NCBI GenBank assembly: GCA_964519835.1
Contig: CAZFLD010000094.1
Location: 1-14,146, forward strand
Source of the DNA: CAZFLD01 sp964519835
Lineage (GTDB): Bacteria; Spirochaetota; Spirochaetia; DSM-27196; CAZFLD01
Length of the DNA stretch: 14,146 bases
Direction of reading: 5' to 3'
Shown here: piece by piece, positions 7,055 through 14,146 of the stretch
How the letters are laid out: each line of letters opens with the position of its first letter
Position numbering within the stretch: position 1 is the first letter of the stretch
Made by a program: the position numbers and the translations under genes
Notes under the pieces: model-generated
The model's database searches: none
Told to the model about the DNA's origin: nothing
What the model saw: the letters and a program-made list of their open reading frames with translations, nothing else

Positions 7055-7805
7055 CGGCTTACGTCGCCTGCGTGGCCATGCGTCCCTGTGAGTTTGGCAT
7101 GCCGTCGGTGTACAAACCGAGCGAGATGATTCGCGTGCTGAAGAACACCATCCAGGCAATACGTGCCAAAGACGGGGTGACGTTGAGTTCAACCAAACGT
7201 TCCCGTTTGTTCAAGGGCACGGGGTCTGTTTGCGGTATCCTGGGTGCTTACCGCCTCTGCGTGCCTTGCCGATGTGGGGAACGTCCACCGGTTTCCGAGC
7301 CTCCGGCGCATGAGGCCACATCACCCGAGAATTGCGCAAGCTAAGCCGGACGCGGCAGTGGTCGGGCGCACATCGCAATGATCCGGCGGCTGTGCGGCGT
7401 GGTGCGGCGGACACCGAGCCTTCCGATTTCGACGCGTTCCGGTGCTCCACGCGTGCCGGTGCTATGGACCTCGACCCAAATCCGGAGATGCACCAAATCC
7501 GGAGTCCCGGCCCGCGCGGCACTCGTGGTTGGGAACGGTTACATGGGACGGACTTGGTTCGCGATGGCGAACGCTTTGCGGAACCGTGGGATCTTTGTGC
7601 TTCCGGTCGGCCACGCTGCGGGCTCTCCGGGATACGACGCGACGTTACAAGAGCGAAAGGAACGGGCTTTTTTGTTCTTCGAAATACGTCTCGGCATTTC
7701 GGACTGAGCGGGAGCATCCATACGAATCGATTAAATTTTACACGCTAGACGCCACTTTGGCGGAAGCATATGGACGTCGATAGGAACGCCGTGACAGACT
7801 GAATT
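7055..7805. other. 751-base gap with no assignable gene
   Basis: No open frame here has a recognisable domain plus a credible start. Two plus-frame runs look protein-like: MIRVLKNTIQAIRAKDGVT around 7126-7182, and LVVGNGYMGRTWFAMANAL with what follows around 7525-7660. Neither can be placed in a family, and both may be fragments of decayed genes. The last ~80 bases before 7806 are AT-rich around 7720-7745 (ATTAAATTTTACA) and may contain the GH28 promoter, but no 16-18 base spaced pair of boxes was found. Confidence 0.45.
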
Positions 7806-9224
7806 ATGGAACATAGTATTCGTGCCCACGGCGCAACAGGTGATGGGCTTACCCTTGATACGGTCGCTATTCAGCGAAGCATAGATACTTGCGCAGAGTC
7901 CGGGGGCGGGGTCGTAACCGTCGAGCCAGGTCGCTACGTCGTGGGTACAATCCGGCTGAGAAGCAACGTGTGCCTCTACCTCCAGGCCGGCAGCGTGCTT
8001 TTGTCCAGTCTCGACATGGCCGATTTTCCGACCACGCCTTCCGCGTATCCGTCGTACTGGGCAACCCAGGAAACGTATAAGGCGCTTCTGTACGCAGAGG
8101 GCGAGCAGAACGTCAGCGTCGTCGGCGAGGGCATAATAGACGGACGGTGCGGAGAGCTCGACGTCGAGATCGGGTATCCATCGTTTTCACTACGGCCTCG
8201 TCTGATACATTTTCGAGGGTGCGGTCGCGTGACCGTACACGGCATTGAACTGCGTGATGCAGCGAGTTGGGTTCAGCACTACAAGTTCTGTACTAATGTG
8301 ACTATCAGCAATGTCACTGTGGAGAGCCGGGACAATCCGGATATCGAGGAAGCACGCTTCGCGACGAGATTTGGACTCAATCAGGACGGTCTGGACATCG
8401 ACAGCTGCCGCGACGTGCGGGTAAGCGACTGTCATTTCCATAGTGGCGACGATGGAGTGTGCCTGAAGAGCCGATCGGGGACAGTGTGTGAAAGCGTAAC
8501 CGTCACCAATTGCACAATCTCTACCAATGCTTCCGGGATCAAGCTCGGCACCGAATCCAACGGCGGTTTTCGTAACATTACTATTTCGAACTGCACAGTC
8601 TATGACACCCGTATGAGTGGTATTAGTGTGTCCGAGGTCGACGGTGGTGTCTGCGAAAACGTTATCATTTCCAACATCGTCATGAACAATATCAAGGGTT
8701 CAGCGGTCTTCGTAGGTCTCAACAACCGAGGGCGTCCGCTCGAGCGGGACGGCGAGAAACCTAGGGTTGGAGCACTTCAGAACGTGCTTATCAGTAATAT
8801 TGTCGCGACCCGAATTGGAGGGGTGACGAGTAACGACACGGAGGACTTCCGTCGGATCGCTTGCTCGATTACCGGGATCGCCGGTCATCCGGTTCGAGGA
8901 GTCACCGTGCGAAACTGCCGATTTCGGTTTATCGGCGGCGGTTCAACAGATACCTGCCTCGACCCGGTCCCCGAGTGCATCGACACGTATCCGAATCCCA
9001 GAATGTTCGGCGGCGATCTGCCGGCCTACGGGTTCTACTGTCGGAACGTGGAAGACCTTCGGCTCATCGATCTCGATCTCAGCGTCGATGAGCCTGATAC
9101 GCGCCCGGCTATCGTGTTCGATACCGTGCGCAACGCGCGGATCGAGGGCCTGTCTACAAACCAGCAGCAGGGTGAAGATCCGGTGCGTTTGATCAACACA
9201 ACCGACGTAGCGATTGGTGATTAA
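7806..9224 (+). CDS. Glycoside hydrolase family 28 (polygalacturonase-like)
   Basis: A 472-residue right-handed beta-helix protein. The start reads like the usual GH28 opening (IRAHGATGDGLTLDTVAIQ, then GGGVVTVEPGRY at 33-44). The catalytic aspartates are visible as NQDGLD (192-197; D194, with D197) and GDD (D215, D216). Helix turns with VTVTNC, ITISNC and VIISNI repeats follow. The classical GHG histidine motif is replaced by NASGIKLGTES (241-251), the form seen in many bacterial GH28-like enzymes of unknown linkage specificity; a classical RIK motif was not seen. The probable substrate is an alpha-linked galacturonide or related uronic-acid oligosaccharide. No signal peptide, so cytoplasmic action is inferred. 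The Shine-Dalgarno site is weak; ATG 7806 fits the family start. Ends 22 bases from the convergent heparinase-like gene. Confidence 0.92.
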   Translation: MEHSIRAHGATGDGLTLDTVAIQRSIDTCAESGGGVVTVEPGRYVVGTIRLRSNVCLYLQAGSVLLSSLDMADFPTTPSAYPSYWATQETYKALLYAEGEQNVSVVGEGIIDGRCGELDVEIGYPSFSLRPRLIHFRGCGRVTVHGIELRDAASWVQHYKFCTNVTISNVTVESRDNPDIEEARFATRFGLNQDGLDIDSCRDVRVSDCHFHSGDDGVCLKSRSGTVCESVTVTNCTISTNASGIKLGTESNGGFRNITISNCTVYDTRMSGISVSEVDGGVCENVIISNIVMNNIKGSAVFVGLNNRGRPLERDGEKPRVGALQNVLISNIVATRIGGVTSNDTEDFRRIACSITGIAGHPVRGVTVRNCRFRFIGGGSTDTCLDPVPECIDTYPNPRMFGGDLPAYGFYCRNVEDLRLIDLDLSVDEPDTRPAIVFDTVRNARIEGLSTNQQQGEDPVRLINTTDVAIGD

Positions 9225-9246
9225 CCGAGCGGGTCTTGTTGTTGTT

Positions 9247-11373
9247 CTACGCCTGGTACTCGCCCGCTGAGGTGACCTGAATCGATGCTGATGGGATGAT
9301 CCCGTCGCCGCGAGACCCGATGACAAGACCTCGGTCCGGGTCGCTTGTAATTTCCGCGGAGCCGGTTCCGGCGGGTGCATGAACTACAAACCCGGTTGGT
9401 GTTACCGCCACGCCCCACGAACCGATCCGGGCTGAAGAATCAAGCACGATAAGGTGTAAGCGGTTTTCGGCGAGCGACGGCTCGCCAGCAGTGATTCGAT
9501 ACGTTAGGGCGCTCCCCGGTCGGCCTTCGCCCCGCCGGCCCGGTTCGGGATGGTAGCAGTCGTGGAGAAGACCGTAGAGTGGACCTTCAAACGAAGCGCC
9601 GATTGTGCTGTGCATCTGCATTCCCGCCCCGCTGCGGCGGACGATGAGTCCTCGGTCACGCGACTGAACAACCGCAGCTCCGTCACGGTTATTGATCAGC
9701 CAGTTCCACTCAGTGCGATGCGGCGTCGACAACGCTATCTCGTCAGAAACGATGATCAGCGACTCTCCCAGCATCAACCACGACCGAACAAATTTTTTGA
9801 CGACGTTTCCGTACGGGGCAGCGGCGTCTGCTACAATCGCCGAGTGCGTCTCGCAGGAATCAATCAGCAAGATCTGTGTGCCTCGGTCGACCTGAGGCCC
9901 CGGGCGGCCGTTTTTGAAGCCGCGCTTCAGCTCCACATTCTGGGAGATCACACGACTCTTGAAAAGGTCTTCCTGTCGCACGTCCCGTTCGCCGTCTGTA
10001 TGCGGGAGAAAGACACAGGTGTTGTGCGATCGCGCGTCTATCTCGATGGGACGGGTGACGTTCCGATAGCAGCTGTGGCCGGGGTCCACAAGCAGCCGCT
10101 CCCGTCGGTGCGTGACGGTGAAACTGTTCATGTCACCGTGCAGATGGCTCGGTCCGTTCAGAGGTGCACCGCCTGCGCGCATTGCGAGGACAGTCTGACC
10201 ACCCCATTTCCTTCGCGCGAACACGTCTCCATTCTCGAACGCGGCGGTGGCCGGCAACGCGAGCTCATTCGGAGACGCAGGCGTGCGGGCTTGTGCGTGC
10301 AGTATGAACGACAGGAAACCTGCGGCATTGTATAAGCCAAAGGTCGCCAAATCAAACGGTCCCGCATCCGGTGAGATCTCTTCTCCGTAGTGCAAATCGT
10401 AGAGCCATCGCGCGAGCATTGCAGAATCCTGTTCCGCATCCGAGGCTCGTGTGGCTATGTGCATGAGTACGTCGCCTCCGGGCCGATAGAGCGCAGCCGA
10501 GTCATTAAAGTTGACCGCCCTCGGACGGGGCTCAGGACCCCAGCCGGCAAGAGGCTTCGTGTACAGGTGGCTGTACACATCCCAGGTCGCCTTCCTCGCG
10601 TAGGCATCGACCGACAGTCCGGAAGCCCGCCCGGTTCGGTAGAGCGACTCGTACATAAGCATGAGCCCCCAGCTCGCGTAGTTCGCGTATTGGAGCGACT
10701 CAGCGTAACTCCCGTCAGCCTGGAACAGACCGCAGCAGAGCTCGAACTCATTAACGGTTCGGGTGAGCCCTGCCTCGTACCCGACGACTGCCGATGCGGT
10801 TCCGAGACCGGCTGCGAGAATGCAACGCCAATTGTTCAATCGCTCGGCGAAATCAAGCCAGCGAACGCAGAGCGGGATTGCTCTGTCCAGGAGTACTGTG
10901 CGAATCTCTTCCTGCTCGTCGCTCGGAAAGACGTGCGGGGCCAGATCGAGCGCGATTGCGACGCCCACGGCCAGATGAGCTGTTTCCAGGTGACCGAGTG
11001 GCGGTTCCTGAGTATGGTCACGGTATCGTGGGCCAATCCATTCGTCCTCGCTCCTGCGCACAACATCGAGGGTTGCCGATCGGAGCCACGCGCCAACGCT
11101 TTTGGTGGGCTCGGCTGCGTGCACGAGCGCTGCGTCGCTAAGAAACTCGGCCGTGTGATACCACCAGCTTGTGGTTACTCCCGCCCCCGATAGTCCCGCG
11201 TGCGATGCACGCGCCAAGACCCTCGTTCGCAGTGAGGCCCACTGATTTGCAAACCCCGGGTCGCTGTGTTGTCGCTGTAAGAGATCTCGCTCAGCGCTCG
11301 TGAAAAAGACGCTTCCTGTCTTATGCACATAATCGCCCACAACCCGGATTGTACTCGCTCCAGTACCGGACAT
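9247..11373 (-). CDS. Heparinase II/III family protein (polysaccharide lyase-like)
   Basis: A 708-residue protein with the two-part family structure. The N-terminal (alpha/alpha) toroid carries NNW (180-182) and DGSYAESLQYANYA (220-233), whose tyrosine Y230 is a likely catalytic base. The C-terminal beta-sandwich (about 375-700) begins with the family hallmark SHLHGDMNSFTV (409-420; H410, H412), then LLVDPGHSCY (427-436) and SHNT (449-452). Such enzymes cleave uronic-acid polysaccharides (heparin-like, alginate, ulvan and others) by beta-elimination; the substrate here is unknown. No signal peptide is visible at the chosen start, so an intracellular role is inferred. The start at 11373 has no good ribosome binding site and could be slightly wrong. 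Convergent with the GH28 gene and divergent from the esterase. Confidence 0.9.
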   Translation of the reverse strand: MSGTGASTIRVVGDYVHKTGSVFFTSAERDLLQRQHSDPGFANQWASLRTRVLARASHAGLSGAGVTTSWWYHTAEFLSDAALVHAAEPTKSVGAWLRSATLDVVRRSEDEWIGPRYRDHTQEPPLGHLETAHLAVGVAIALDLAPHVFPSDEQEEIRTVLLDRAIPLCVRWLDFAERLNNWRCILAAGLGTASAVVGYEAGLTRTVNEFELCCGLFQADGSYAESLQYANYASWGLMLMYESLYRTGRASGLSVDAYARKATWDVYSHLYTKPLAGWGPEPRPRAVNFNDSAALYRPGGDVLMHIATRASDAEQDSAMLARWLYDLHYGEEISPDAGPFDLATFGLYNAAGFLSFILHAQARTPASPNELALPATAAFENGDVFARRKWGGQTVLAMRAGGAPLNGPSHLHGDMNSFTVTHRRERLLVDPGHSCYRNVTRPIEIDARSHNTCVFLPHTDGERDVRQEDLFKSRVISQNVELKRGFKNGRPGPQVDRGTQILLIDSCETHSAIVADAAAPYGNVVKKFVRSWLMLGESLIIVSDEIALSTPHRTEWNWLINNRDGAAVVQSRDRGLIVRRSGAGMQMHSTIGASFEGPLYGLLHDCYHPEPGRRGEGRPGSALTYRITAGEPSLAENRLHLIVLDSSARIGSWGVAVTPTGFVVHAPAGTGSAEITSDPDRGLVIGSRGDGIIPSASIQVTSAGEYQA

Positions 11374-11611
11374 GCATGGCCGTGATGCTCAATCAATACA
11401 CGAATCGACTACAGCGTCTTGGTCGGTCCGATATCCACTCCTCGCGCTCCTCTGTGAGGATGGTTGTCGCGTAGCCCACGACACTGCAGACCCTGGTTAA
11501 CCCGGAGCGCGACGGGGCGCAACAAATGCTTCCGCGATTCTGCCCGTCTTCCAAACATCTCAATGAGTGATCACGGTTCGTCACTGCCCAAATCCGAGGA
11601 GTCGCGGGGAA
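11374..11611. other. Divergent intergenic region, nothing assignable
   Basis: This is the 5' region of the heparinase-like gene (minus) and the area before the alpha-hydroxyacid dehydrogenase remnant (plus). No promoter pair with standard spacing, operator or RNA gene was identified. It may contain further decayed parts of the dehydrogenase gene, but no motif of its N-terminal half was found. Confidence 0.4.
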
Positions 11612-11792
11612 GCCTCGAACCATGGAGGGAGACGGCGGTGTTCAACGTGGGTCGGATGTCATACAAGCGCTCTGCTGGGGGGCGCAGGTGGCACTGGTCG
11701 GGCGCCCGTTCATTTGGGGGCTCACGGCGGCAGGAGCCGCCTCGTTGAAGCGCCTGTCTCGTGATATGCTCGGTCTAGCCGGACGGAAGTGA
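11612..11792 (+). pseudogene. C-terminal remnant of FMN-dependent alpha-hydroxyacid dehydrogenase
   Basis: The frame opening at ATG 11622 and ending in TGA at 11790-11792 reads GDGGVQRGSDVIQAL, then GAQVALVGRPFIWGL, then TAAGAASLKRLSRDMLGL. It matches the family C-terminus (DGGIRRGxDVxKALALGAxAVxxGRPxxWGL) of FMN_dh (lactate/glycolate oxidase) proteins. In the +1-shifted frame just before it, SNHGGR (11615-11632) matches the substrate-binding motif of the same family. In intact proteins about 30-35 residues separate these motifs; here they overlap, so an internal deletion with frameshift is inferred. The rest of the ~350-residue enzyme is missing. It ends 10 bases before the esterase start, suggesting a former operon. 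Confidence 0.72.
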
Positions 11793-11802
11793 ATAGACAA
11801 AC

Positions 11803-12633
11803 ATGGAACCTATGATCACGACATCTGACGTTACCGTTTACAAAGACATAGAGTATCTTGGACCGGACCGGAACGAGAAAATGGACGCGTACGTACCTCC
11901 GAATGCGTATGCCGGGCCACACCCTGCCATCCTTCTTATTCACGGTGGAGGCTGGAGAATCGGTGACAAGGCCGATGCCAGAGAGGTCAACATCGCTACC
12001 CACCTAGCGAAACACGGATACGCGGTCTTCTCGATCAATTACCTGTTGAATGAAGGCTATAGAGACAAAGCCGGACATCTGAGCCCGACCGGAATTGCAT
12101 GGCCACAAAACTTTTTCGATTGCAAAAGCGGATTGCGTTTTCTGCGCACGAAAGCCGGTGAATACAACATTGATGCAGCGCGCATAGCCACTATGGGCGG
12201 GTCGGCCGGAGGACATCTGGCGATGCTGGTGGGCACTACCATCCTGCACGAAGAGTTCAACCAGGCCGGGTTGTACACCGATCAGTCCAATGATGTCTCC
12301 TGTATCCTTACCCTGTATGGCGAGTTCGACCTTCGCGCCCGACCTGAATCGGCGGTGCGCGGCGCGAACCTTGAAGACACGGCCAGGAATGAGCAGGACG
12401 CTTCGCCCGTGAGTTGGATCAATCCAAAGACACCACCGATGTTCATTGCCCACGGTACCGCGGACGCGACGGTTCCGGTTGAGCGGTCGCGACTACTCGC
12501 CCGACATCTCGAGCGAATGGGAGTTGAGTACTGGTACGTCGAGATTTACGGGGCACCCCATACGTTTCATTTGCATCCCAAGCAGATGGACCTCGAGCCC
12601 ACCGTACTTACCTTCTTGCAGAAGTACCTGTAG
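11803..12633 (+). CDS. Alpha/beta hydrolase, BD-FAE-like carbohydrate esterase
   Basis: A 276-residue single-domain alpha/beta hydrolase. The oxyanion motif HGGGW lies at 47-51, the nucleophile elbow GGSAGG at 132-137 (Ser134), the acid in HGTADATVPV (Asp221), and the catalytic histidine in GAPHTF (His253). Order and spacing suit the esterase/BD-FAE group, which removes acetyl or feruloyl groups from plant cell-wall polysaccharides. With GH28 and lyase-like neighbours a deacylating role on pectin-type oligosaccharides is plausible, but the substrate is not shown. No signal peptide. The start is ATG 11803 or 11812; GGAAG at 11784-11788 is distant. It follows the dehydrogenase remnant by 10 bases. 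Confidence 0.9.
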   Translation: MEPMITTSDVTVYKDIEYLGPDRNEKMDAYVPPNAYAGPHPAILLIHGGGWRIGDKADAREVNIATHLAKHGYAVFSINYLLNEGYRDKAGHLSPTGIAWPQNFFDCKSGLRFLRTKAGEYNIDAARIATMGGSAGGHLAMLVGTTILHEEFNQAGLYTDQSNDVSCILTLYGEFDLRARPESAVRGANLEDTARNEQDASPVSWINPKTPPMFIAHGTADATVPVERSRLLARHLERMGVEYWYVEIYGAPHTFHLHPKQMDLEPTVLTFLQKYL

Positions 12634-12843
12634 ATCCTAAGCAGGGTGATAGATCCTTTCGCCAGGATGGCGCGCCACGCCGGCCCTACGCCGCATCCAC
12701 CCCGTGGTCGCACTTGCGCTCTCCGAGCGCGAGTTTAGGGAAATCGATACCCCGCACTTCTACAACACCCGGCTACGTAAGCCAGTCCGCGATTTGTTGC
12801 CATACATCCTCGTCCGGTCACTCAAACTGCGGGGTTTTGTCTC

Positions 12844-12872
12844 TTGCCGGAGAGCAGACCGAGGGCTACATT
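12844..12872 (+). promoter_or_regulatory. Possible heliorhodopsin promoter
   Basis: TTGCCG (12844-12849) and TACATT (12867-12872) are 17 bases apart, each matching 4 of 6 consensus positions. The -10 hexamer is identical to that proposed for the small gene at 3661-4074. The match is modest and could be chance. Confidence 0.35.
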
Positions 12873-12932
12873 ACGAATTCGGGACAGGTGTACACACCAG
12901 GGCGGCTCCAGTTGGCCGCAAACGGCACCATT

Positions 12933-12936
12933 GGAG
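12933..12936 (+). promoter_or_regulatory. Heliorhodopsin ribosome binding site (GGAG)
   Basis: GGAG lies six bases before ATG 12943 and supports that start, which also matches the short N-terminus typical of heliorhodopsins. Confidence 0.75.
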
Positions 12937-12942
12937 TAGATC

Positions 12943-13716
12943 ATGAATCAGTCGAAGACCAGTTTCCCACGACTCCGGAGCTTTAACCTTGTTATGGGTT
13001 TTTTGCACCTGATACAGGGCGTGTTTATGTGGGTTGTCAGCAACGACTCCACGCGACCGGTTTACACAAGCTTCCTTTCCTTCGATCCGCAGACCTTTAG
13101 CTTGGCGCCCGATCCTCAGGTCTTTTTTGAGCTGAGATTCGGGCCCGCAGTCGCAGTGTTTTTGCTGCTTTCTGCAGTGGCGCACTTCTACCTGTCAACG
13201 GTGGGATTCAAGCCCTACGTGGCAAATCTAAAGAAGGGCAAGAACCCGATTCGGTTTTTTGAGTACGCACTCTCGTCGTCCGTCATGATCGTTGTTATCG
13301 CCTTGCTCGTCGGCATTTACGAACTGGCGGCCCTTATTGCGCTGTTCGGCGTCAACGCGGCCATGAACCTCTTTGGCAACTCGATGGAAGACGACAACGA
13401 ACAACGGGAAAAGACACGGTGGGCAAGCTTTGTCTATGGGTGTGTTGCCGGCATCGTGCCGTGGATTGTCATAGCGTGGTACTTCTTTGCGTCGGTAACC
13501 GGCGGCGACGAGGGGCCCCCGGGGTTTGTCTACGCTATCGTTCCCACACTCTTTGTGTTTTTCAACGTCTTTGCCATCAATATGGTGCTTCAGTACAAGA
13601 AAGTGGGTCCCTGGAGAAATTACCTCTTCGGCGAGCGCGTCTACATCGTTTTAAGCCTGACCGCCAAAACCGTCCTCGCCTGGATCATCTGGTCCGGTAC
13701 CATGGCACCGGTCTGA
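12943..13716 (+). CDS. Heliorhodopsin (retinal-binding seven-helix membrane protein)
   Basis: A 257-residue protein with seven hydrophobic segments and the heliorhodopsin signature throughout. Helix 1 carries NLVMGFLHLIQG (15-26) with H22 and Q25; helix 2 has H81 (SAVAHFY); helix 3 begins FFEYALSSSVMIV with E107 at the counterion position; EYALSSS and ALIALFGVNAAMNLFG are family-typical; helix 7 reads VLSLTAKTVLAW with K242 as the retinal Schiff-base lysine and S238 nearby. These fit H23, H80, E107, S237 and K241 of the reference protein 48C12 within one position. Heliorhodopsins sit inverted in the cytoplasmic membrane, have slow photocycles and are thought to be light sensors or modulators rather than pumps. 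No retinal or carotenoid gene is nearby. Full length, good ribosome binding site; apparently monocistronic. Confidence 0.96.
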   Translation: MNQSKTSFPRLRSFNLVMGFLHLIQGVFMWVVSNDSTRPVYTSFLSFDPQTFSLAPDPQVFFELRFGPAVAVFLLLSAVAHFYLSTVGFKPYVANLKKGKNPIRFFEYALSSSVMIVVIALLVGIYELAALIALFGVNAAMNLFGNSMEDDNEQREKTRWASFVYGCVAGIVPWIVIAWYFFASVTGGDEGPPGFVYAIVPTLFVFFNVFAINMVLQYKKVGPWRNYLFGERVYIVLSLTAKTVLAWIIWSGTMAPV

Positions 13717-13751
13717 GGACCAGCTTCGGCTTTCCGTGGGCGCGTTTTTTT
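13717..13751 (+). terminator. Weak terminator candidate after heliorhodopsin
   Basis: GGA..AGC-TTCG-GCT.TCC can form a short hairpin with a TTCG tetraloop and an internal mismatch (13717-13735). A run of seven Ts follows at 13745-13751, but ten bases after the stem. The gap makes this a poor fit to the classic form. Confidence 0.25.
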
Positions 13752-13775
13752 CGGCGTCGCCGGTTCCAGGTAACC

Positions 13776-14146
13776 TCAGTTTGAGTCGCCGTCGAACACA
13801 CCTCGCTGGTAGGACAGCCAGGCGGGGTAGCCGCGGGAGATGGTCCTCCACACGGCGCGGCCGGCGGCCGACCGGTTGAAGCGCAGTCCGTCGCGCCGTC
13901 GGAAACCTCCACAGGCACTTCTATGCACGAGCACTCACCGTTTTCGATATCTCGGGAGGGCAGCGAATGCGTGCCGAAGAAGGCGGTGCTCGAGTCGACG
14001 GTCCGATCGACTTTCCACTGTGCGGGCACCGCCCCTTCCTCGAAATCTAAACCTTCCCCGATTCCGTTGACACCCGAACTGCTTCTGACCCTACCGTTTT
14101 CCGGGGGTGTATAGGTACCACCTTGCCTCGGAAAACCTCGTGACGG
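13776..14146 (-). pseudogene. Partial, frame-broken secreted beta-sandwich-domain gene (runs off the right edge)
   Basis: The minus frame is open from the right edge to beyond 13889 and reads GLDFEEG..PAQWKVD, then TAFFGTHSLPSRDIENGE, then IEVPVEVSDGAT. This resembles jelly-roll domains of large exported proteins that follow the pattern DFE.G.lp..W.........AF.G..S..S..I.....s.l...v.v..g. After about 13889 the frame becomes Pro/Arg-rich, while another minus frame takes over with DGLRFNRSAAGRAVW and WLSYQRGVFDGDSN and stops at 13776. A frameshift or small deletion near 13885 is inferred. The family link is by pattern only; it may be a fragment of a larger gene mostly outside the window. Convergent with heliorhodopsin. 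Confidence 0.45.

Larger units (their letters stand above)
12634..12942. other. 309-base gap upstream of heliorhodopsin
   Basis: No recognised gene. A plus frame from GTG 12704 (80 codons, Arg-rich) stops in an ATGA overlap with the heliorhodopsin start. A second plus frame contains the protein-like run QTEGYITNSGQVYTPGRLQL around 12855-12914. The two frames do not join into a known domain. The stretch may hold a decayed gene plus the heliorhodopsin promoter. Confidence 0.4.

Noticed and set aside
7191..7208. CAAACG-TTCC-CGTTTG hairpin
   Set aside because: It has only six base pairs and no T-run, and does not follow a gene end at a useful distance.
9226..9287. AGCGGG/CCCGCT repeat between the GH28 and heparinase stops
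   Set aside because: The arms are six bases with a large loop, no T-run, and the right arm lies inside coding sequence, so it is not a terminator.
10390..11193. Plus-strand open frame (267 codons)
   Set aside because: It is antisense to the heparinase II/III-like gene, whose motifs are clear in the other strand.

Overview
The window is GC-rich bacterial chromosomal DNA, about 58-60% G+C by eye. It holds seven well-supported protein genes, two recognisable gene remnants, and several long stretches without a convincing gene. The host cannot be named from sequence alone. The mix of GH28, heparinase II/III, oligogalacturonate-lyase-like and BD-FAE-type esterase genes is common in polysaccharide-using lineages such as Spirochaetota, Planctomycetota, Verrucomicrobiota and Lentisphaerota. 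The large intergenic gaps and decaying genes suggest an accessory region under turnover. No tRNA, rRNA, CRISPR array, transposase or integrase was seen.

Layout. 1-1664 is gene-poor, with a strong hairpin near the left edge and a possible frameshifted minus-strand gene (1177-1610). 1665-3515 (+) encodes an exported protein with three PPC-like beta-sandwich repeats and ends at a clean Rho-independent terminator (3550-3575). 3661-4074 (-) is a small soluble protein resembling a DUF4032-type C-terminal segment, with a promoter and a palindrome directly ahead of its ribosome binding site. 4075-4542 carries a compact inverted-repeat structure and an operator-like double ACCGGT motif. 4543-5808 (+) is a PL22/TolB-like beta-propeller protein. 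5894-7054 (+) is an AAA_14/DUF4143 ATPase with what looks like a leaderless promoter. 7055-7805 has no assignable gene. 7806-9224 (+) is a GH28-type enzyme and converges on 9247-11373 (-), a heparinase II/III-family protein. 11612-11792 (+) is the C-terminal remnant of an FMN-dependent alpha-hydroxyacid dehydrogenase, just ahead of 11803-12633 (+), a BD-FAE-like alpha/beta hydrolase. 12943-13716 (+) encodes a heliorhodopsin with the retinal lysine and counterion glutamate in place. The right edge (13776-14146, -) is a partial, apparently frame-broken secreted-domain gene.

How the genes may work together. The propeller lyase, GH28, heparinase-like protein and esterase form a loose cluster for breaking down an acidic, probably acylated polysaccharide such as pectin or another uronate-containing glycan. 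None of the four starts with a signal peptide, so they probably act in the cytoplasm on imported oligosaccharides. They are separate transcription units on both strands, with no transporter or regulator in the window. The heliorhodopsin is the most notable gene. It has its own ribosome binding site and possible promoter and shows no obvious link to the sugar genes. It would be taxonomically interesting if the host proves to be diderm.
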